Assembly: GCA_020849105.1 (NCBI GenBank)
Contig: JADLGW010000053.1
Location: 1-32,445 of the forward strand
Direction of reading: 5' to 3'
DNA length: 32,445 bases
Source of the DNA: Phycisphaerales bacterium
GTDB lineage: Bacteria > Planctomycetota > Phycisphaerae > Phycisphaerales > UBA1924
The notes beneath the pieces are model-generated. The model did not search any database, was not told the DNA's origin, and saw only the letters and a list, made by a program, of their open reading frames with translations. The stretch's first letter is position 1; each line of letters starts with the position of its first letter. The position numbers were made by a program, and so were the translations under genes. Shown piece after piece: positions 1 through 7,906 of this stretch.

Positions 1-37
1 CCACAAACCCCATCGACCCGTTCTTCCGCACGCCCAT
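1..37 (-). CDS. 5' end of an unknown protein (runs off the left edge)
   Basis: Only the first 12 codons are visible, reading MGVRKNGSMGFV. The start is supported by an ATG at 37 on the minus strand with a clean GGAGG Shine-Dalgarno sequence seven bases upstream (plus-strand 45-49). Nothing can be said about its product. It is divergent from the small Cys-rich gene at 126, so the roughly 90 bases between them would hold both promoters. A TACGAT hexamer lies at 81-86 on the plus strand. Confidence 0.4.
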   Translation of the reverse strand, partial: MGVRKNGSMGFV

Positions 38-125
38 GATCGCGCCTCCGTCCGGCCCCGCGTCGCGGGCCGGCATCCGGTACGATCATTCGCCCACGGC
101 GGTTGCGCTATTGTTCAGAGATTCC

Positions 126-416
126 ATGGGTCAATGTTTCACACATGCGTGCCCTTGCGGCCTGGCGTCGGTTGTCAGCGGCGGGTTTGACCGGGGCGAG
201 TGGACTTGCACCGCGACGTGCGCGTGCTCCAGGTGCAGACAACTCGTCGACGTGGACATCAGCGAGGCGGAGTTCGCGCAGAAAACCATCGACATGGACA
301 AGGCGACGTGCCCGACATGCGCCACGCGGAGTTGCGTTCCATGGGCTTCGGGGAGCCCGTGCCCCAGGTGCGGGCGCGGGTTGAGCCGCGGTCGTCTCAT
401 GCTCCTGTGGGATTGA
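126..416 (+). CDS. small Cys-rich, zinc-ribbon-like hypothetical protein
   Basis: The product is 96 residues with twelve cysteines. An N-terminal group lies at C4, C9, C11, C28, C32, C34 and C37. A C-terminal pair of knuckles, CPTC (62-65) and CPRC (79-82), looks like a zinc ribbon, with C70 between them. The cysteine spacing persists in this frame only, which argues that it is real and that the antisense open frames are not. The ATG at 126 was chosen because the upstream in-frame ATG at 36 adds a low-complexity stretch. There is no convincing Shine-Dalgarno sequence; a TATTGT hexamer ends 11 bases before the ATG. It could bind metal or nucleic acid, but I do not recognise the family and assign no function. 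Confidence 0.55.
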   Translation: MGQCFTHACPCGLASVVSGGFDRGEWTCTATCACSRCRQLVDVDISEAEFAQKTIDMDKATCPTCATRSCVPWASGSPCPRCGRGLSRGRLMLLWD

Positions 417-467
417 CACGCAACGCTGCCCGAGTCGAGCCCCGTGCACGGCACAATGGGCTGTGTC

Positions 468-578
468 GCCGAAGCGGCTCGGGCCGAAAGAGAGGGAGGG
501 ATTAGGATGGCTCGCGGACCACGGGCTTACGCCCGTGGCAAGGATTGTGACGCCGAAGCGGCTTCGGGCGGCCGATAG
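468..578. repeat. cluster of short palindromes upstream of the methylase
   Basis: The space between 417 and 630 contains no gene I can support. It holds two near-identical copies of a CGCCGAAGCGGCTCGGG-type motif (468-483 and 561-578), which fold on themselves. Between them is a perfect 8-bp hairpin with a 4-base loop at 529-548, whose arms are CCACGGGC and GCCCGTGG. They resemble REP-type elements and belong with the other palindromes of this window. Confidence 0.6.
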
Positions 579-630
579 GCACCGCCGCCGCGAGGTCTCT
601 GGCACAAGTGTGTACGAACGGTTCGGGCGC

Positions 631-1830
631 ATGATCAAGTACCTCGGCTCCAAGCGGACGCTCCTCCCGGTGATCCTCGACGCGGTGCGCGCGGCCGCGG
701 GGGCGGGAGCTGTGATCGACCTTTTCAGCGGCACGTCGCGGGTGGGGCACGCGCTGAAGGGGGCCGGGTACCGGGTGCTGGCGAACGACCACAACGCTTA
801 CGCGGCGGTGCTGGCGCGGTGCTACGTGCAGGCGGATGCGGAGGGCGTGCTGGAGGACGCGGCGAGGCTGGTGGGGGAGTTCAACCGGCTGGCGCGGCGT
901 GCGGACCTCGCACCCGGCTACTTCACGGAGACGTTCTGCGTGAAGTCGCGGTACATCCAGCCGAAGAACGGCGTGCGGATCGACTCCATCCGCGAGGCGA
1001 TCGCCGCCAAGTCGCTCCCGCCGGACCTGGAGGCGGTCATGCTCACCTCGCTCATGGAGGCCGCGGACCGCGTGGATTCGACGACCGGGCTCCAGATGGC
1101 ATATCTGAAACACTGGTCGCAGCGGTCGCACAACGACCTTGAACTCCGCGTGCCGGCGGTGCTGCCGCGCCCCGCGGCCGGCAAGTGCAGGGCCCACTGC
1201 CATGATGCTTTCGACGCCGCGGCCGCGCTCGAGGGCGATATCGCGTACATCGATCCGCCGTACAACCAGCACTCCTACCTGGGCAACTACCACATGTGGG
1301 AGTCGCTGGTGCGCTGGGACAAGCCGCCGGTCTACGGCGTCGCGTGCAAGCGGGTGGACGTGCGCGAGGGGGGGCGGCGGAGCGTGTTCAACTCGCGCCC
1401 CCGGTTCGCGACGGCGCTGCGGCGCCTTCTCGGCATGGTGCGGGCCCGCACTCTCATCATCTCGTTCAGCGACGAGGGGTACATGATGCGCGGCGAGATG
1501 GAGGCGATGCTGCGCGGGTTGTGGGGCGGCGCGGCCCGTGTCCGCGTCATCGAGAACGACTTCAAGCGGTATATCGGGGCCCAGATCGGCATCTACAACC
1601 CCCGCGGCGAAAGGGTCGGGCGGGTGGGCCACCTGCGGAACAAGGAATACATGTATGTGGTGACGCGGGAAGGGACGGCACAGGAACGAGGAGGCGGGGT
1701 AGCCACAGACGAGACGCCTGTGCCACGAGCACGGGTAGAACCGGGAGACACAGGCGAAACGCCTGTGCCACGAGAATTGGTAGACCCGTACACTCTTCCC
1801 GCATGGGCCGCTCCGTCCTCCTCCTCGTGA
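631..1830 (+). CDS. D12-class DNA adenine (N6) methyltransferase, orphan
   Basis: This enzyme transfers a methyl group from S-adenosylmethionine to adenine in DNA. Visible motifs follow the alpha-class order: the N-terminal IKYLGSKR (2-9), the AdoMet-binding DLFSGTSRVG (30-39), and the catalytic DPPY (208-211) followed by NQHSYLGNYH; SFSDEGYM comes later. The ATG at 631 was chosen because residues encoded upstream derive from palindromic repeats; a GTG at 610 is an alternative. No restriction endonuclease is adjacent, so it looks like a solitary regulatory or maintenance methylase. The last 50 or so codons are unusual: they run through two palindromic repeats (1704-1767), giving a Pro/Gly-rich tail, and end 28 bases inside nadK. 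The true domain probably ends near 1680. Confidence 0.85.
   Translation: MIKYLGSKRTLLPVILDAVRAAAGAGAVIDLFSGTSRVGHALKGAGYRVLANDHNAYAAVLARCYVQADAEGVLEDAARLVGEFNRLARRADLAPGYFTETFCVKSRYIQPKNGVRIDSIREAIAAKSLPPDLEAVMLTSLMEAADRVDSTTGLQMAYLKHWSQRSHNDLELRVPAVLPRPAAGKCRAHCHDAFDAAAALEGDIAYIDPPYNQHSYLGNYHMWESLVRWDKPPVYGVACKRVDVREGGRRSVFNSRPRFATALRRLLGMVRARTLIISFSDEGYMMRGEMEAMLRGLWGGAARVRVIENDFKRYIGAQIGIYNPRGERVGRVGHLRNKEYMYVVTREGTAQERGGGVATDETPVPRARVEPGDTGETPVPRELVDPYTLPAWAAPSSSS
1704..1767. repeat. two copies of the CGCCTGTG palindrome inside the methylase 3' end
   Basis: Copy one is at 1704-1722 (CACAGACG-AGA-CGCCTGTG, one mismatch). Copy two is at 1749-1767 (CACAGGCG-AAA-CGCCTGTG, a perfect 8-bp stem). 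Both are followed by CCACGAG. The same core recurs at 7833, 7872 and 24111. Here the copies are translated as part of the methylase C-terminus (residues such as DETPVPR and GETPVPR). Confidence 0.75.
1789..1794 (+). promoter_or_regulatory. candidate -10 box for leaderless nadK transcript
   Basis: TACACT lies 8 bases before the nadK ATG, matching the TANNNT pattern seen before several other genes here. There is no Shine-Dalgarno sequence and no clear -35 box. It would give nadK its own promoter inside the methylase reading frame. Confidence 0.4.
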
Positions 1831-2684
1831 ACCACGACAAGCCCGACGCGGTGGCTGCGCTCGCGGAGGTGCGTTCGCTCGTGGCCGCGCACGGGCGTGT
1901 GGTCGGTGAGGAGGAGGCGGTGGTCGGCGGGCCGCACCCGGACCCGCGCGGGGCGGACCTGCTGGTGGTCCTGGGCGGCGACGGCACGCTGCTCTCGCAG
2001 GCGCGGCGCTGGGCGGACCTGGACCTGCCGCTGCTGGGCGTGAACTTCGGGAAACTCGGGTTCCTGGCCGAATACGACATGGCGGCGCTCCGCCGCCAGG
2101 CAGCGATGGTCTTCGGCGGGGCAACGCTCCCGGAGCGCCGGCTGGGGATGCTCCGGGCGGAGGTGTTCGCGCTCGGGGCGGATGAGCCGCGGTTCGCGGG
2201 GCCGGCGCTCAACGAGTGCGTGATCACGGCGGGCCCGCCGTTCCGCATGATCACGCTGGCGCTGCGGATCGACGGCGAGGACGGGCCGACGGTCAGCGGG
2301 GACGGGCTCATCATCTCCACTCCCACGGGTTCCACGGCGTACAACGTTTCGGCGGGCGGACCGATCGTGGACCCGGACGCGGACGTGCTGGTCATCACGC
2401 CGATCGCCGCCCACTCGCTGTCCTTCCGACCGACCGTGCTGCCCGCGGCCGCCCGCGTGGAGATGGCGATGCTCCGCGTGAACCACGGGGGAGGGAGCGC
2501 GGGTTGCTTCGGCACCACGCTCGTGCTCGACGGCCAACTGACTACCCCGCTCTCCGACGGAGAGCGGGTTGTCGTCGCGGGCGACGGGCGCAGCGTGCGT
2601 TTTGTCCGCAACCCCGCGGGCAACTACTGGCGCACGCTGATCGACAAGATGAACTGGGCGGCCCGGCCGTTGAGCCCGGAGTAG
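1803..2684 (+). CDS. nadK: NAD kinase
   Basis: This enzyme phosphorylates NAD to NADP using ATP or polyphosphate in the cytoplasm. The 293-residue product has the family length. It shows the GGDGT motif at 58-62 with catalytic D60, then GVNFGKLGFLAEYD. A second signature in the middle reads GDGLIISTPTGSTAYN and continues to SAGGPIVDPD, followed by ITPIAAHSLSFRP. The ATG at 1803 gives a natural N-terminus (MGRSVLLLVNHDKPDAV). It overlaps the extended methylase frame by 28 bases. There is no ribosome binding site upstream; TACACT 8 bases before the start suggests a leaderless message. Confidence 0.95.
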   Translation: MGRSVLLLVNHDKPDAVAALAEVRSLVAAHGRVVGEEEAVVGGPHPDPRGADLLVVLGGDGTLLSQARRWADLDLPLLGVNFGKLGFLAEYDMAALRRQAAMVFGGATLPERRLGMLRAEVFALGADEPRFAGPALNECVITAGPPFRMITLALRIDGEDGPTVSGDGLIISTPTGSTAYNVSAGGPIVDPDADVLVITPIAAHSLSFRPTVLPAAARVEMAMLRVNHGGGSAGCFGTTLVLDGQLTTPLSDGERVVVAGDGRSVRFVRNPAGNYWRTLIDKMNWAARPLSPE

Positions 2685-2697
2685 GTGGGAGCACCGC

Positions 2698-3549
2698 TCA
2701 TCGCGACGCGGGGGTTGCCGCGTGCGCACCGGCCCATGCGAACATGGTCCGGGCCGCGTCCGGCAGCACCGCATCGGCCGGAACCAGGTCCGGCAGCCAC
2801 AGGCGATCCCACTCGAAGACCAGCGGCCCCTCAAAGCCGCTCTCGGCCAAAGCCGCGACGAACCGGGCGCACGGCACCTCGCCCGATCCCAGCGGACACG
2901 CCCGGTGACCGGCAAAGTCCTTGACCTTCGCGGCCCACAATCGGTCGCCGAGTGCGCGGACACCCTCGGCGGGGTCCTCGCCGGCCGCGTGCGCGGCGGC
3001 CGCGGAGTACGAGGCCCCGAGCAGGGGGTCGCCCAGCGCCACGATCAAGTCCCTCAGGTCTGCCGAGCGCGGGAACGACCCGCCGTTCTCGATGACCACC
3101 CTGACGCCCGTGTTGCGCGCCGCGTCGAGGACCAGGCGCAGCCGCTCCAGGATCAGGGCGACCGCTCTCTTCCGGGGTTCACCGGCCGGGAACTCGTACC
3201 CATAGACCCGCACGAGCGGCGCTTCAATCCGTGCCGCGAGGTCGAGCATCGATTTCGCCTGTCGCACCGATCGTTCCGTGTCCGACAGCACACGCCCCAA
3301 GACCGGCGGGCGGATGGGCTCGTCGAAGCGCACGCCGGTAGCCAGCGAGCAGATGCCGACGCCCGGCTCCTCCATGATCCGCCGCACCTTCGCGGCCGCT
3401 GTCAGCGCCGGGTCGCAGGCGATCTCCGTGGACCCTTGGCCGAACGTGCGGAGTTCGATGCAGTCATAGCCCCACTCGGCCGCGGCCCGCGCGGCGCGCT
3501 CCAGGGTCCACTCGGGACAGGCGACGGTGCTGAATGCGGCTTTGAACAT
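2698..3549 (-). CDS. sugar phosphate isomerase/epimerase-like TIM barrel protein (AP endonuclease 2 fold)
   Basis: The 283-residue product has the xylose-isomerase-like TIM barrel pattern: an N-terminal MFKAAFSTVACPEW strand, CIELRTFG (30-37), GVRVVIENGG with E154, AKVKDF (207-212), and GPLVFEWD with E246. These are positions where the family binds a divalent metal. Around 180-187, where many relatives have an Asp near a His, this protein reads SYSAAAAH, so one usual metal ligand may be missing. The substrate cannot be assigned. The ATG at 3549 gives the standard N-terminus; the open frame further upstream is not similar to the family. A TACGAT box lies about 35 bases upstream (plus-strand 3585-3590), so this gene probably has a leader. 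Confidence 0.85.
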   Translation of the reverse strand: MFKAAFSTVACPEWTLERAARAAAEWGYDCIELRTFGQGSTEIACDPALTAAAKVRRIMEEPGVGICSLATGVRFDEPIRPPVLGRVLSDTERSVRQAKSMLDLAARIEAPLVRVYGYEFPAGEPRKRAVALILERLRLVLDAARNTGVRVVIENGGSFPRSADLRDLIVALGDPLLGASYSAAAAHAAGEDPAEGVRALGDRLWAAKVKDFAGHRACPLGSGEVPCARFVAALAESGFEGPLVFEWDRLWLPDLVPADAVLPDAARTMFAWAGAHAATPASR

Positions 3550-3759
3550 GGGGTGTTCTCGGACTGGTGTGCGGGGCGGACCGGATCGTAGGGAAGCCGC
3601 ACCCAAACCCGCAAACCCGTTGCGGTCAGGCCAAGCCTTCCGGCTTTCCATCGCTGTGTACCTGGAGAGGGGTCCGCACCGGCATCCGGCCCCTGCGTTC
3701 GGCATCTTTCTCTGTCCGGCGGAGCGCACAGGCCGGCGGCCGGGGAGGGAGTGGACGTG

Positions 3760-3969
3760 ATGAAGGCGAATCGACTCGGCGCGGCTCTGGTGAGTGTGAT
3801 CGGAGTGGCGATGCTCGGCGGGTGCGGCTGGACGGCGCGCGACACATACCGCGACGCCCAGAAGGTCTCGTTCACCGCCGCCCGCGGCGACCGTTCTGTC
3901 ATCGTCTTCTCCCCAGAGTCTTCCTGGCCGAGCCCGGCGACAAGCCCGTCGCTGGCCGACGCCCGCTGA
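3760..3969 (+). CDS. small predicted lipoprotein
   Basis: The product is 69 residues with a charged start (MKANRLG), a hydrophobic stretch and a lipobox LGGC at about residues 21-24, so it is probably processed by signal peptidase II. The mature part is short (about 45 residues), polar and ends SLADAR. A GGGAGGGA Shine-Dalgarno sequence at 3743-3750 supports the ATG at 3760; GTG codons at 3751 and 3757 are in-frame alternatives. It is divergent from the isomerase and precedes kynA by 100 bases. I do not recognise the family. Confidence 0.6.
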   Translation: MKANRLGAALVSVIGVAMLGGCGWTARDTYRDAQKVSFTAARGDRSVIVFSPESSWPSPATSPSLADAR

Positions 3970-4056
3970 ACTCACGATCGGGGCGGGGCCTGGGCCGGTT
4001 GGTTCCCCGAGCCGACACGACCCCTGTGCATGACCCCGCCCCTTACGCTGCGCCGC

Positions 4057-4062
4057 TACGCT
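4057..4062 (+). promoter_or_regulatory. candidate -10 box for leaderless kynA transcript
   Basis: TACGCT ends 7 bases before the kynA ATG. No Shine-Dalgarno sequence is present. It matches the TANNNT pattern of nadK, glgB, purE, panD and prpB-like. Confidence 0.4.
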
Positions 4063-4069
4063 CCGGATC

Positions 4070-4921
4070 ATGAGCGAACGTGAACTCGATCCGGGGCTCC
4101 GCCGCGATCTGGCGGATCGTCTGACCTATTCCGGCTACCTGCAACTGCGGACCCTGCTGTCGGCCCAGTCACCCCTCTCGTCGCCGGTCCATCACGACGA
4201 GATGCTGTTCATCATCCAGCACCAGACCACGGAACTCTGGCTGAAACTGGTGATCCACGAACTGCGGGAGGCGATCGGCCTTGTCCGCAGGGACGAACTG
4301 GAAACGACGTTCAAGATCCTGGCCCGCATCAAGAACATCCAGGCGCAACTCATCGGCCAGTGGACGGTCCTCTCAACGCTGACTCCCAGCGAGTACGCGC
4401 AGTTCCGGCATGTGCTCGGGCCGTCGAGCGGTTTCCAGAGCGTGCAGTACCGGCTGGTCGAGTTCCTGCTGGGCAACAAGGACCGGCGGCTCCTGGAGTT
4501 CCACAAGCACAGCCCGCAGGACCACGCGGTGCTGGAGGCCGCACTGACGGCACCCGACCTGTACGACGAGTTCCTGCGACTGCTGGCCCGGCGCGGGCTC
4601 CCGGTGCCGCGGGAGGTGCTGGAGCGCGACGTGTCCGAGCCGCATGTGCCCGACCCGGGTGTGACCGGCGTCTTCCGCACGATCTACGAGAGCCCGGAAC
4701 AGCACTGGGACGCCTACGAGATGTGCGAGAAACTGGTGGACGTGGACGAGCAGTTCTCGCTCTGGCGTTTCCGGCACGTCAAGGTTGTCGAGCGCATCAT
4801 CGGCTACAAGCGGGGCACCGGCGGATCGGCCGGTGTCGCGTTCCTCCGCAAGATCGTCGAGCACAACTTTTTCCAGGAACTCTGGGACGTGCGGACAGAG
4901 ATCAAGGACCGCGCCCCCTGA
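4070..4921 (+). CDS. kynA: tryptophan 2,3-dioxygenase
   Basis: This heme enzyme oxidatively opens the indole ring of L-tryptophan to N-formylkynurenine, the first step of the kynurenine pathway. The 283-residue product matches the family length. Substrate-pocket motifs are [13 protein letters not shown] (47-59) with H51, and [12 protein letters not shown] (120-131) with R128. The proximal heme ligand is H236 in [14 protein letters not shown], followed by the GTGGSAG loop (249-255). No other kynurenine genes (kynB, kynU) are in the window, so the downstream steps must be elsewhere. It is convergent with the next gene. Confidence 0.95.
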   Translation: MSERELDPGLRRDLADRLTYSGYLQLRTLLSAQSPLSSPVHHDEMLFIIQHQTTELWLKLVIHELREAIGLVRRDELETTFKILARIKNIQAQLIGQWTVLSTLTPSEYAQFRHVLGPSSGFQSVQYRLVEFLLGNKDRRLLEFHKHSPQDHAVLEAALTAPDLYDEFLRLLARRGLPVPREVLERDVSEPHVPDPGVTGVFRTIYESPEQHWDAYEMCEKLVDVDEQFSLWRFRHVKVVERIIGYKRGTGGSAGVAFLRKIVEHNFFQELWDVRTEIKDRAP

Positions 4922-4966
4922 AGGGACGCGGCGAGCGGCGATTGGAGGGATGATGCGCGGGCCCGC

Positions 4967-5887
4967 TCAGCGTTCCCCGGCCGGGAACTCCCACGGGGTG
5001 CCCGGCGTGTACCCGATGAGGCCGTAGAGGTCCTGGCGGGATTGCATCTCGGGAAGGAAGGCGTCCGCGGAGCCGTCGCGCTTCAGGCCGGCGAGGGCCC
5101 GGGTCACGGCACCCATCGCCACCCGCAGCAGCGTCACCGGGTAGATGACCGCCGAGTAGCCCATCTCGGCGAAGCGCTGGAGCGGGATGCTCGGCGTCTT
5201 GCCGAACTCGGTCATGTTGGCGAGCAAGTAGGGAGTGACGGGATGGCGGAGCGGCGCCCCGGCCCCGCCGCTGCGCTGTTCTGCCGAGCCCCTCCCCATT
5301 GCCTCCGCGAACCGGGCAAACTCGCTCTCACTTGTCAGCCCTTCGGGGAAGATCATGTCCGCCCCGGCCCGGACGTAGGCCCTGGCGCGGTTGACGGCCG
5401 CGTCGAAGCCATCAACGCCCCGTGCATCAGTCCGGGCACAAAGGACGAACCCGTCCGGTTTCGCCCCGGCGGCCCACTGCACCTTCTCGCACATGTGGTC
5501 CTCGGGCACCAGACGTTTTCCGTCCAGGTGTCCGCAGCGTTTAGGGAACTCCTGATCCTCAATATGAAGTCCCGCGGCCCCGGCGCGGGCGTATTCGATG
5601 ACCGTGCGTCGGACCATCTCCGCCTCTCCAAAGCCGGTGTCGGCGTCGGCGAGAACAGGCAGGCCTGAGGCGTCCGCGACCTCACGGATCATCCGGCAGA
5701 AGTGCTCCAGGCTCAGGAGGCCGACATCAGGAACGCCGGCAAGGACGCTTGTCGCCGCCCCGGAGACGTAACAGGCCGGGAAACCTGCCGCCGCGATGGA
5801 CCGGGCTGGAAGCCCTGCAAACGCCCCCGGGATCGGGATGCAGCCCTTATCCATCGCGGCGCGGAGTTTCTTGCCGGGTGCTGTCAT
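4967..5887 (-). CDS. prpB: isocitrate lyase/PEP mutase family, 2-methylisocitrate lyase-like
   Basis: The 306-residue product is a TIM-barrel lyase of the isocitrate lyase/phosphoenolpyruvate mutase superfamily. Visible motifs are ADADTGFG (80-87, Mg-binding Asp pair), HIEDQEFPKRCGH (108-120) with the catalytic Cys in KRCGH, and ARTDAR (151-156). KRCGH points to 2-methylisocitrate lyase, which releases pyruvate and succinate in propionate degradation. No prpC or prpD is adjacent, so another 2,3-dicarboxylate substrate is possible. A Gly/Ser-rich insert (about GRGSAEQRSGGAG) sits in the last third. The ATG at 5887 is preferred over the in-frame TTG at 5896; a TAGACT hexamer lies 8 bases upstream of it. 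Confidence 0.85.
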   Translation of the reverse strand: MTAPGKKLRAAMDKGCIPIPGAFAGLPARSIAAAGFPACYVSGAATSVLAGVPDVGLLSLEHFCRMIREVADASGLPVLADADTGFGEAEMVRRTVIEYARAGAAGLHIEDQEFPKRCGHLDGKRLVPEDHMCEKVQWAAGAKPDGFVLCARTDARGVDGFDAAVNRARAYVRAGADMIFPEGLTSESEFARFAEAMGRGSAEQRSGGAGAPLRHPVTPYLLANMTEFGKTPSIPLQRFAEMGYSAVIYPVTLLRVAMGAVTRALAGLKRDGSADAFLPEMQSRQDLYGLIGYTPGTPWEFPAGER

Positions 5888-5895
5888 GGATGACA

Positions 5896-5901
5896 AGTCT
5901 A
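5896..5901 (-). promoter_or_regulatory. candidate -10 box for the prpB-like gene
   Basis: On the minus strand, TAGACT ends 8 bases before the ATG at 5887. No Shine-Dalgarno sequence is present. If it is the -10 box, the upstream TTG start at 5896 would be excluded. Confidence 0.35.
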
Positions 5902-6048
5902 TGTTCTAGATGAACCGGCGGCGGCTCGCCAAGCGTATGCACAACTATCCGGTTGTCGCATCGATAATTCGGCGAAAAAAGAGGTGCAACTCGAAAACCA
6001 ACACGATAACATGCTCGAACAGAAGTTGGCCCCGCGGGAGCGGGAGAG
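5902..6048. promoter_or_regulatory. AT-rich leader and promoter region of the gsp operon
   Basis: This stretch is visibly richer in A and T than its neighbours, including CGATAATTC at 5962-5970, an AAAAAA run and CACGATAACATG near 6000. It separates divergent prpB-like and gspE and must carry the operon promoter. I could not match a convincing -35/-10 pair. The purine-rich GCGGGAGCGGGAGAG just before 6049 is the likely ribosome binding site of gspE. Confidence 0.4.
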
Positions 6049-7827
6049 ATGTTTGCCGTGGGTTCTGGAGGCCCGATGCCACCGAGTTCAAGCGCTCAAG
6101 TTGACGCGGCGGAGATGAAGGGTCGGAAGATCGGTCGTGTGCTGACCAAGATGGGCAAGGTCACGCGCGAGCAGGTCCATGAAGCCCTTTCGATCCAGAA
6201 GACCCGGAAGGTTCCCATCGGGCAACTTCTGGTGGAACTCGGCCACTGCGGCCAGAAGGACATCCAGGCGGCGCTGGCCGGCCAGGCCGGGCTTGCCTAT
6301 GTCGACCTGGCGGGTTTCGAGATCCCGGACGCTGTCAAGGACACGATCCCGGCAGAGAACGCCAATGCCTACCAGGTTGTGCCCATTGAGTACAACCCGA
6401 ACAGCAAGCGATTGAAGATCGCGATGAAGAGCCCGAACAACTTCCGGGCGGTGGACGACCTGCGGCTGCTGATGGGGTTCAACGTCGAGGCGGTCATCGC
6501 GGACGAGGCGGCGATCGACGGGCTGCTGAAGAAGTACTACGCCAAGCGCGAGTCGGTGGTGGACGTGGTGAGTTCGCTGGCCGCGGACGACAAGTTCAAG
6601 GGCCTGCAGGGCCGGGGCGAGTCGCTGGACCTGGACGCGGTGCTGGAGGCGGCGAGCGACAACCAGGTGATCAAACTGCTGAACCTGGTGCTGCTGCAGG
6701 CGATCCGCGACCGGGCGTCGGACATCCACTTCGAGCCGTTCGAGACCGAGTTCAAGATGCGGTACCGGATCGATGGGATCCTGTACGAGATGGTGCCGCC
6801 GCCCAAGCACCTGGGGCCGGCGATCACCAGCCGCGTCAAGGTGATGTCGAACCTGGATATCGCCGAGCGGCGCCTGCCGCAGGACGGGCGGATTGAACTG
6901 ACGGTGGGCGGGCACCCCGTGGACCTCCGCGTGGCGGTGCTGCCGACGATGCACGGGGAGTCGGTGGTGATGCGCGTGCTGGACCGGGCCAACGTGGAAC
7001 TGGCGCTGGACCGGGTGGGGATGCGTGACGACGACCTGGCGAAGTTCCGGGCGCTGATCCGGCGTCCGAACGGGATCGTGATCGTGACGGGCCCGACAGG
7101 CAGCGGCAAGACGACGACGCTGTACGCGGCGCTCTCCGAACTCAACGACGTGGAGACGAAGATCCTGACGGCCGAGGACCCGGTGGAGTACGACATCGAC
7201 GGCCTGTGCCAGTGCCAGGTGAACGAGGAAGCGGGCCTGACGTTCGCGCGGTGCCTCCGCTCGTTCCTGCGTCAGGACCCGGACATCATCCTGGTGGGCG
7301 AGATCCGCGACCTGGAGACGGCCCAGATCGCCGTGCAGGCCTCGCTCACCGGCCACCTGGTGCTCTCGACGCTCCACACCAACGACGCGCCGAGTTCGAT
7401 CATCCGGCTGCTGGACCTGGGGATGGAGAACTTCCTGCTGACGGCGACGATCGAGGGCGTGCTGGCCCAGCGGCTTGTGCGGACCATCTGCCCCAAGTGC
7501 AAGGAGGAGTACACGCCCAAGGAAGAGGAACTGATGGAACTCAACCTCCGTCCGGAGGACATCAAGGGGCAGCACATCTTCCGCGGGCGTGGGTGCGACA
7601 ACTGCAACAAGAGCGGGTACCGGGGGCGGATGGGGCTGTTCGAGATCCTGACGCTGGACGACGACATGCGTGAACTGGTCATGAAGGAGGCGAGCACGAA
7701 CGTGCTGCGGGCCCACGCCCGCAAGCGCGGGATGAGGGTGCTGCGCGAGAGCGGGCTGATGGCGATCTTCGAGGGGCAGACGACGATCGACGAGGTGGTG
7801 CGCGAGACCATCGCGGACGAGGTGTAA
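6049..7827 (+). CDS. gspE: type II secretion / type IV pilus assembly ATPase (GspE/PilB)
   Basis: This cytoplasmic hexameric ATPase drives pseudopilus assembly. The 592-residue product has an N-terminal MshEN-type region with two 24-residue motifs (27-50, KIGRVLTKMG..; 56-79, PIGQLLVELG..). These are known in relatives to bind cyclic-di-GMP. The ATPase core has Walker A GPTGSGKT (348-355, K354), the Asp-box region, and Walker B ILVGEIRD with E418. HLVLSTLHTND follows. A zinc-binding tetracysteine is formed by C481, C484, C516 and C519. The ATG at 6049 has a purine-rich site upstream; an ATG at 6115 would still keep both MshEN motifs. It is first in an operon with gspF and the pseudopilins. 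Confidence 0.93.
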   Translation: MFAVGSGGPMPPSSSAQVDAAEMKGRKIGRVLTKMGKVTREQVHEALSIQKTRKVPIGQLLVELGHCGQKDIQAALAGQAGLAYVDLAGFEIPDAVKDTIPAENANAYQVVPIEYNPNSKRLKIAMKSPNNFRAVDDLRLLMGFNVEAVIADEAAIDGLLKKYYAKRESVVDVVSSLAADDKFKGLQGRGESLDLDAVLEAASDNQVIKLLNLVLLQAIRDRASDIHFEPFETEFKMRYRIDGILYEMVPPPKHLGPAITSRVKVMSNLDIAERRLPQDGRIELTVGGHPVDLRVAVLPTMHGESVVMRVLDRANVELALDRVGMRDDDLAKFRALIRRPNGIVIVTGPTGSGKTTTLYAALSELNDVETKILTAEDPVEYDIDGLCQCQVNEEAGLTFARCLRSFLRQDPDIILVGEIRDLETAQIAVQASLTGHLVLSTLHTNDAPSSIIRLLDLGMENFLLTATIEGVLAQRLVRTICPKCKEEYTPKEEELMELNLRPEDIKGQHIFRGRGCDNCNKSGYRGRMGLFEILTLDDDMRELVMKEASTNVLRAHARKRGMRVLRESGLMAIFEGQTTIDEVVRETIADEV

Positions 7828-7896
7828 AGGAGCACGGGCGTGACGCCTGTGCCACAATGAAAGATAAGGAGCACGGGCGTGACGCCTGTGCCACAA
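7827..7896 (+). repeat. tandem 31-bp repeat carrying the CGCCTGTG palindrome
   Basis: Two identical 31-base copies (7827-7857 and 7866-7896) begin AAGGAGCACGGGCG and end CGCCTGTGCCACAA, with an 8-base spacer. Each contains a stem CACGGGCG / CGCCTGTG with one G-U pair and a TGA loop. They fill the gap between gspE and gspF, so they would fold in the operon mRNA. Two copies with a short spacer are not a CRISPR array. Confidence 0.85.
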
Positions 7897-7906
7897 GAGG
7901 GCAGCC

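Noticed and set aside
463..630. N-terminal extension of the methylase frame
   Set aside because: It is encoded by palindromic repeats, and family N-termini begin at IKYLGSKR. The ATG at 631 is the natural start.
502..2124. Long antisense open frame opposite the methylase and nadK
   Set aside because: It is Arg/Pro/His-rich with no motif, and it overlaps two genes with clear catalytic motifs. It is a GC-bias shadow.
4957..4966. GCGGGCCCGC as a terminator between kynA and prpB-like
   Set aside because: It is a perfect palindrome without a loop and without a T-run, and short self-complementary GC strings are common in this DNA.
5950..6010. GATAAT and GATAAC as -10 boxes of the gsp operon
   Set aside because: Neither has a plausible -35 at 16-18 bases, so the region is only listed as the likely promoter-bearing leader.
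7827..7896. Possible mini CRISPR array between gspE and gspF
   Set aside because: There are only two repeats with an 8-base spacer, and the repeat is a palindrome found elsewhere in the window.
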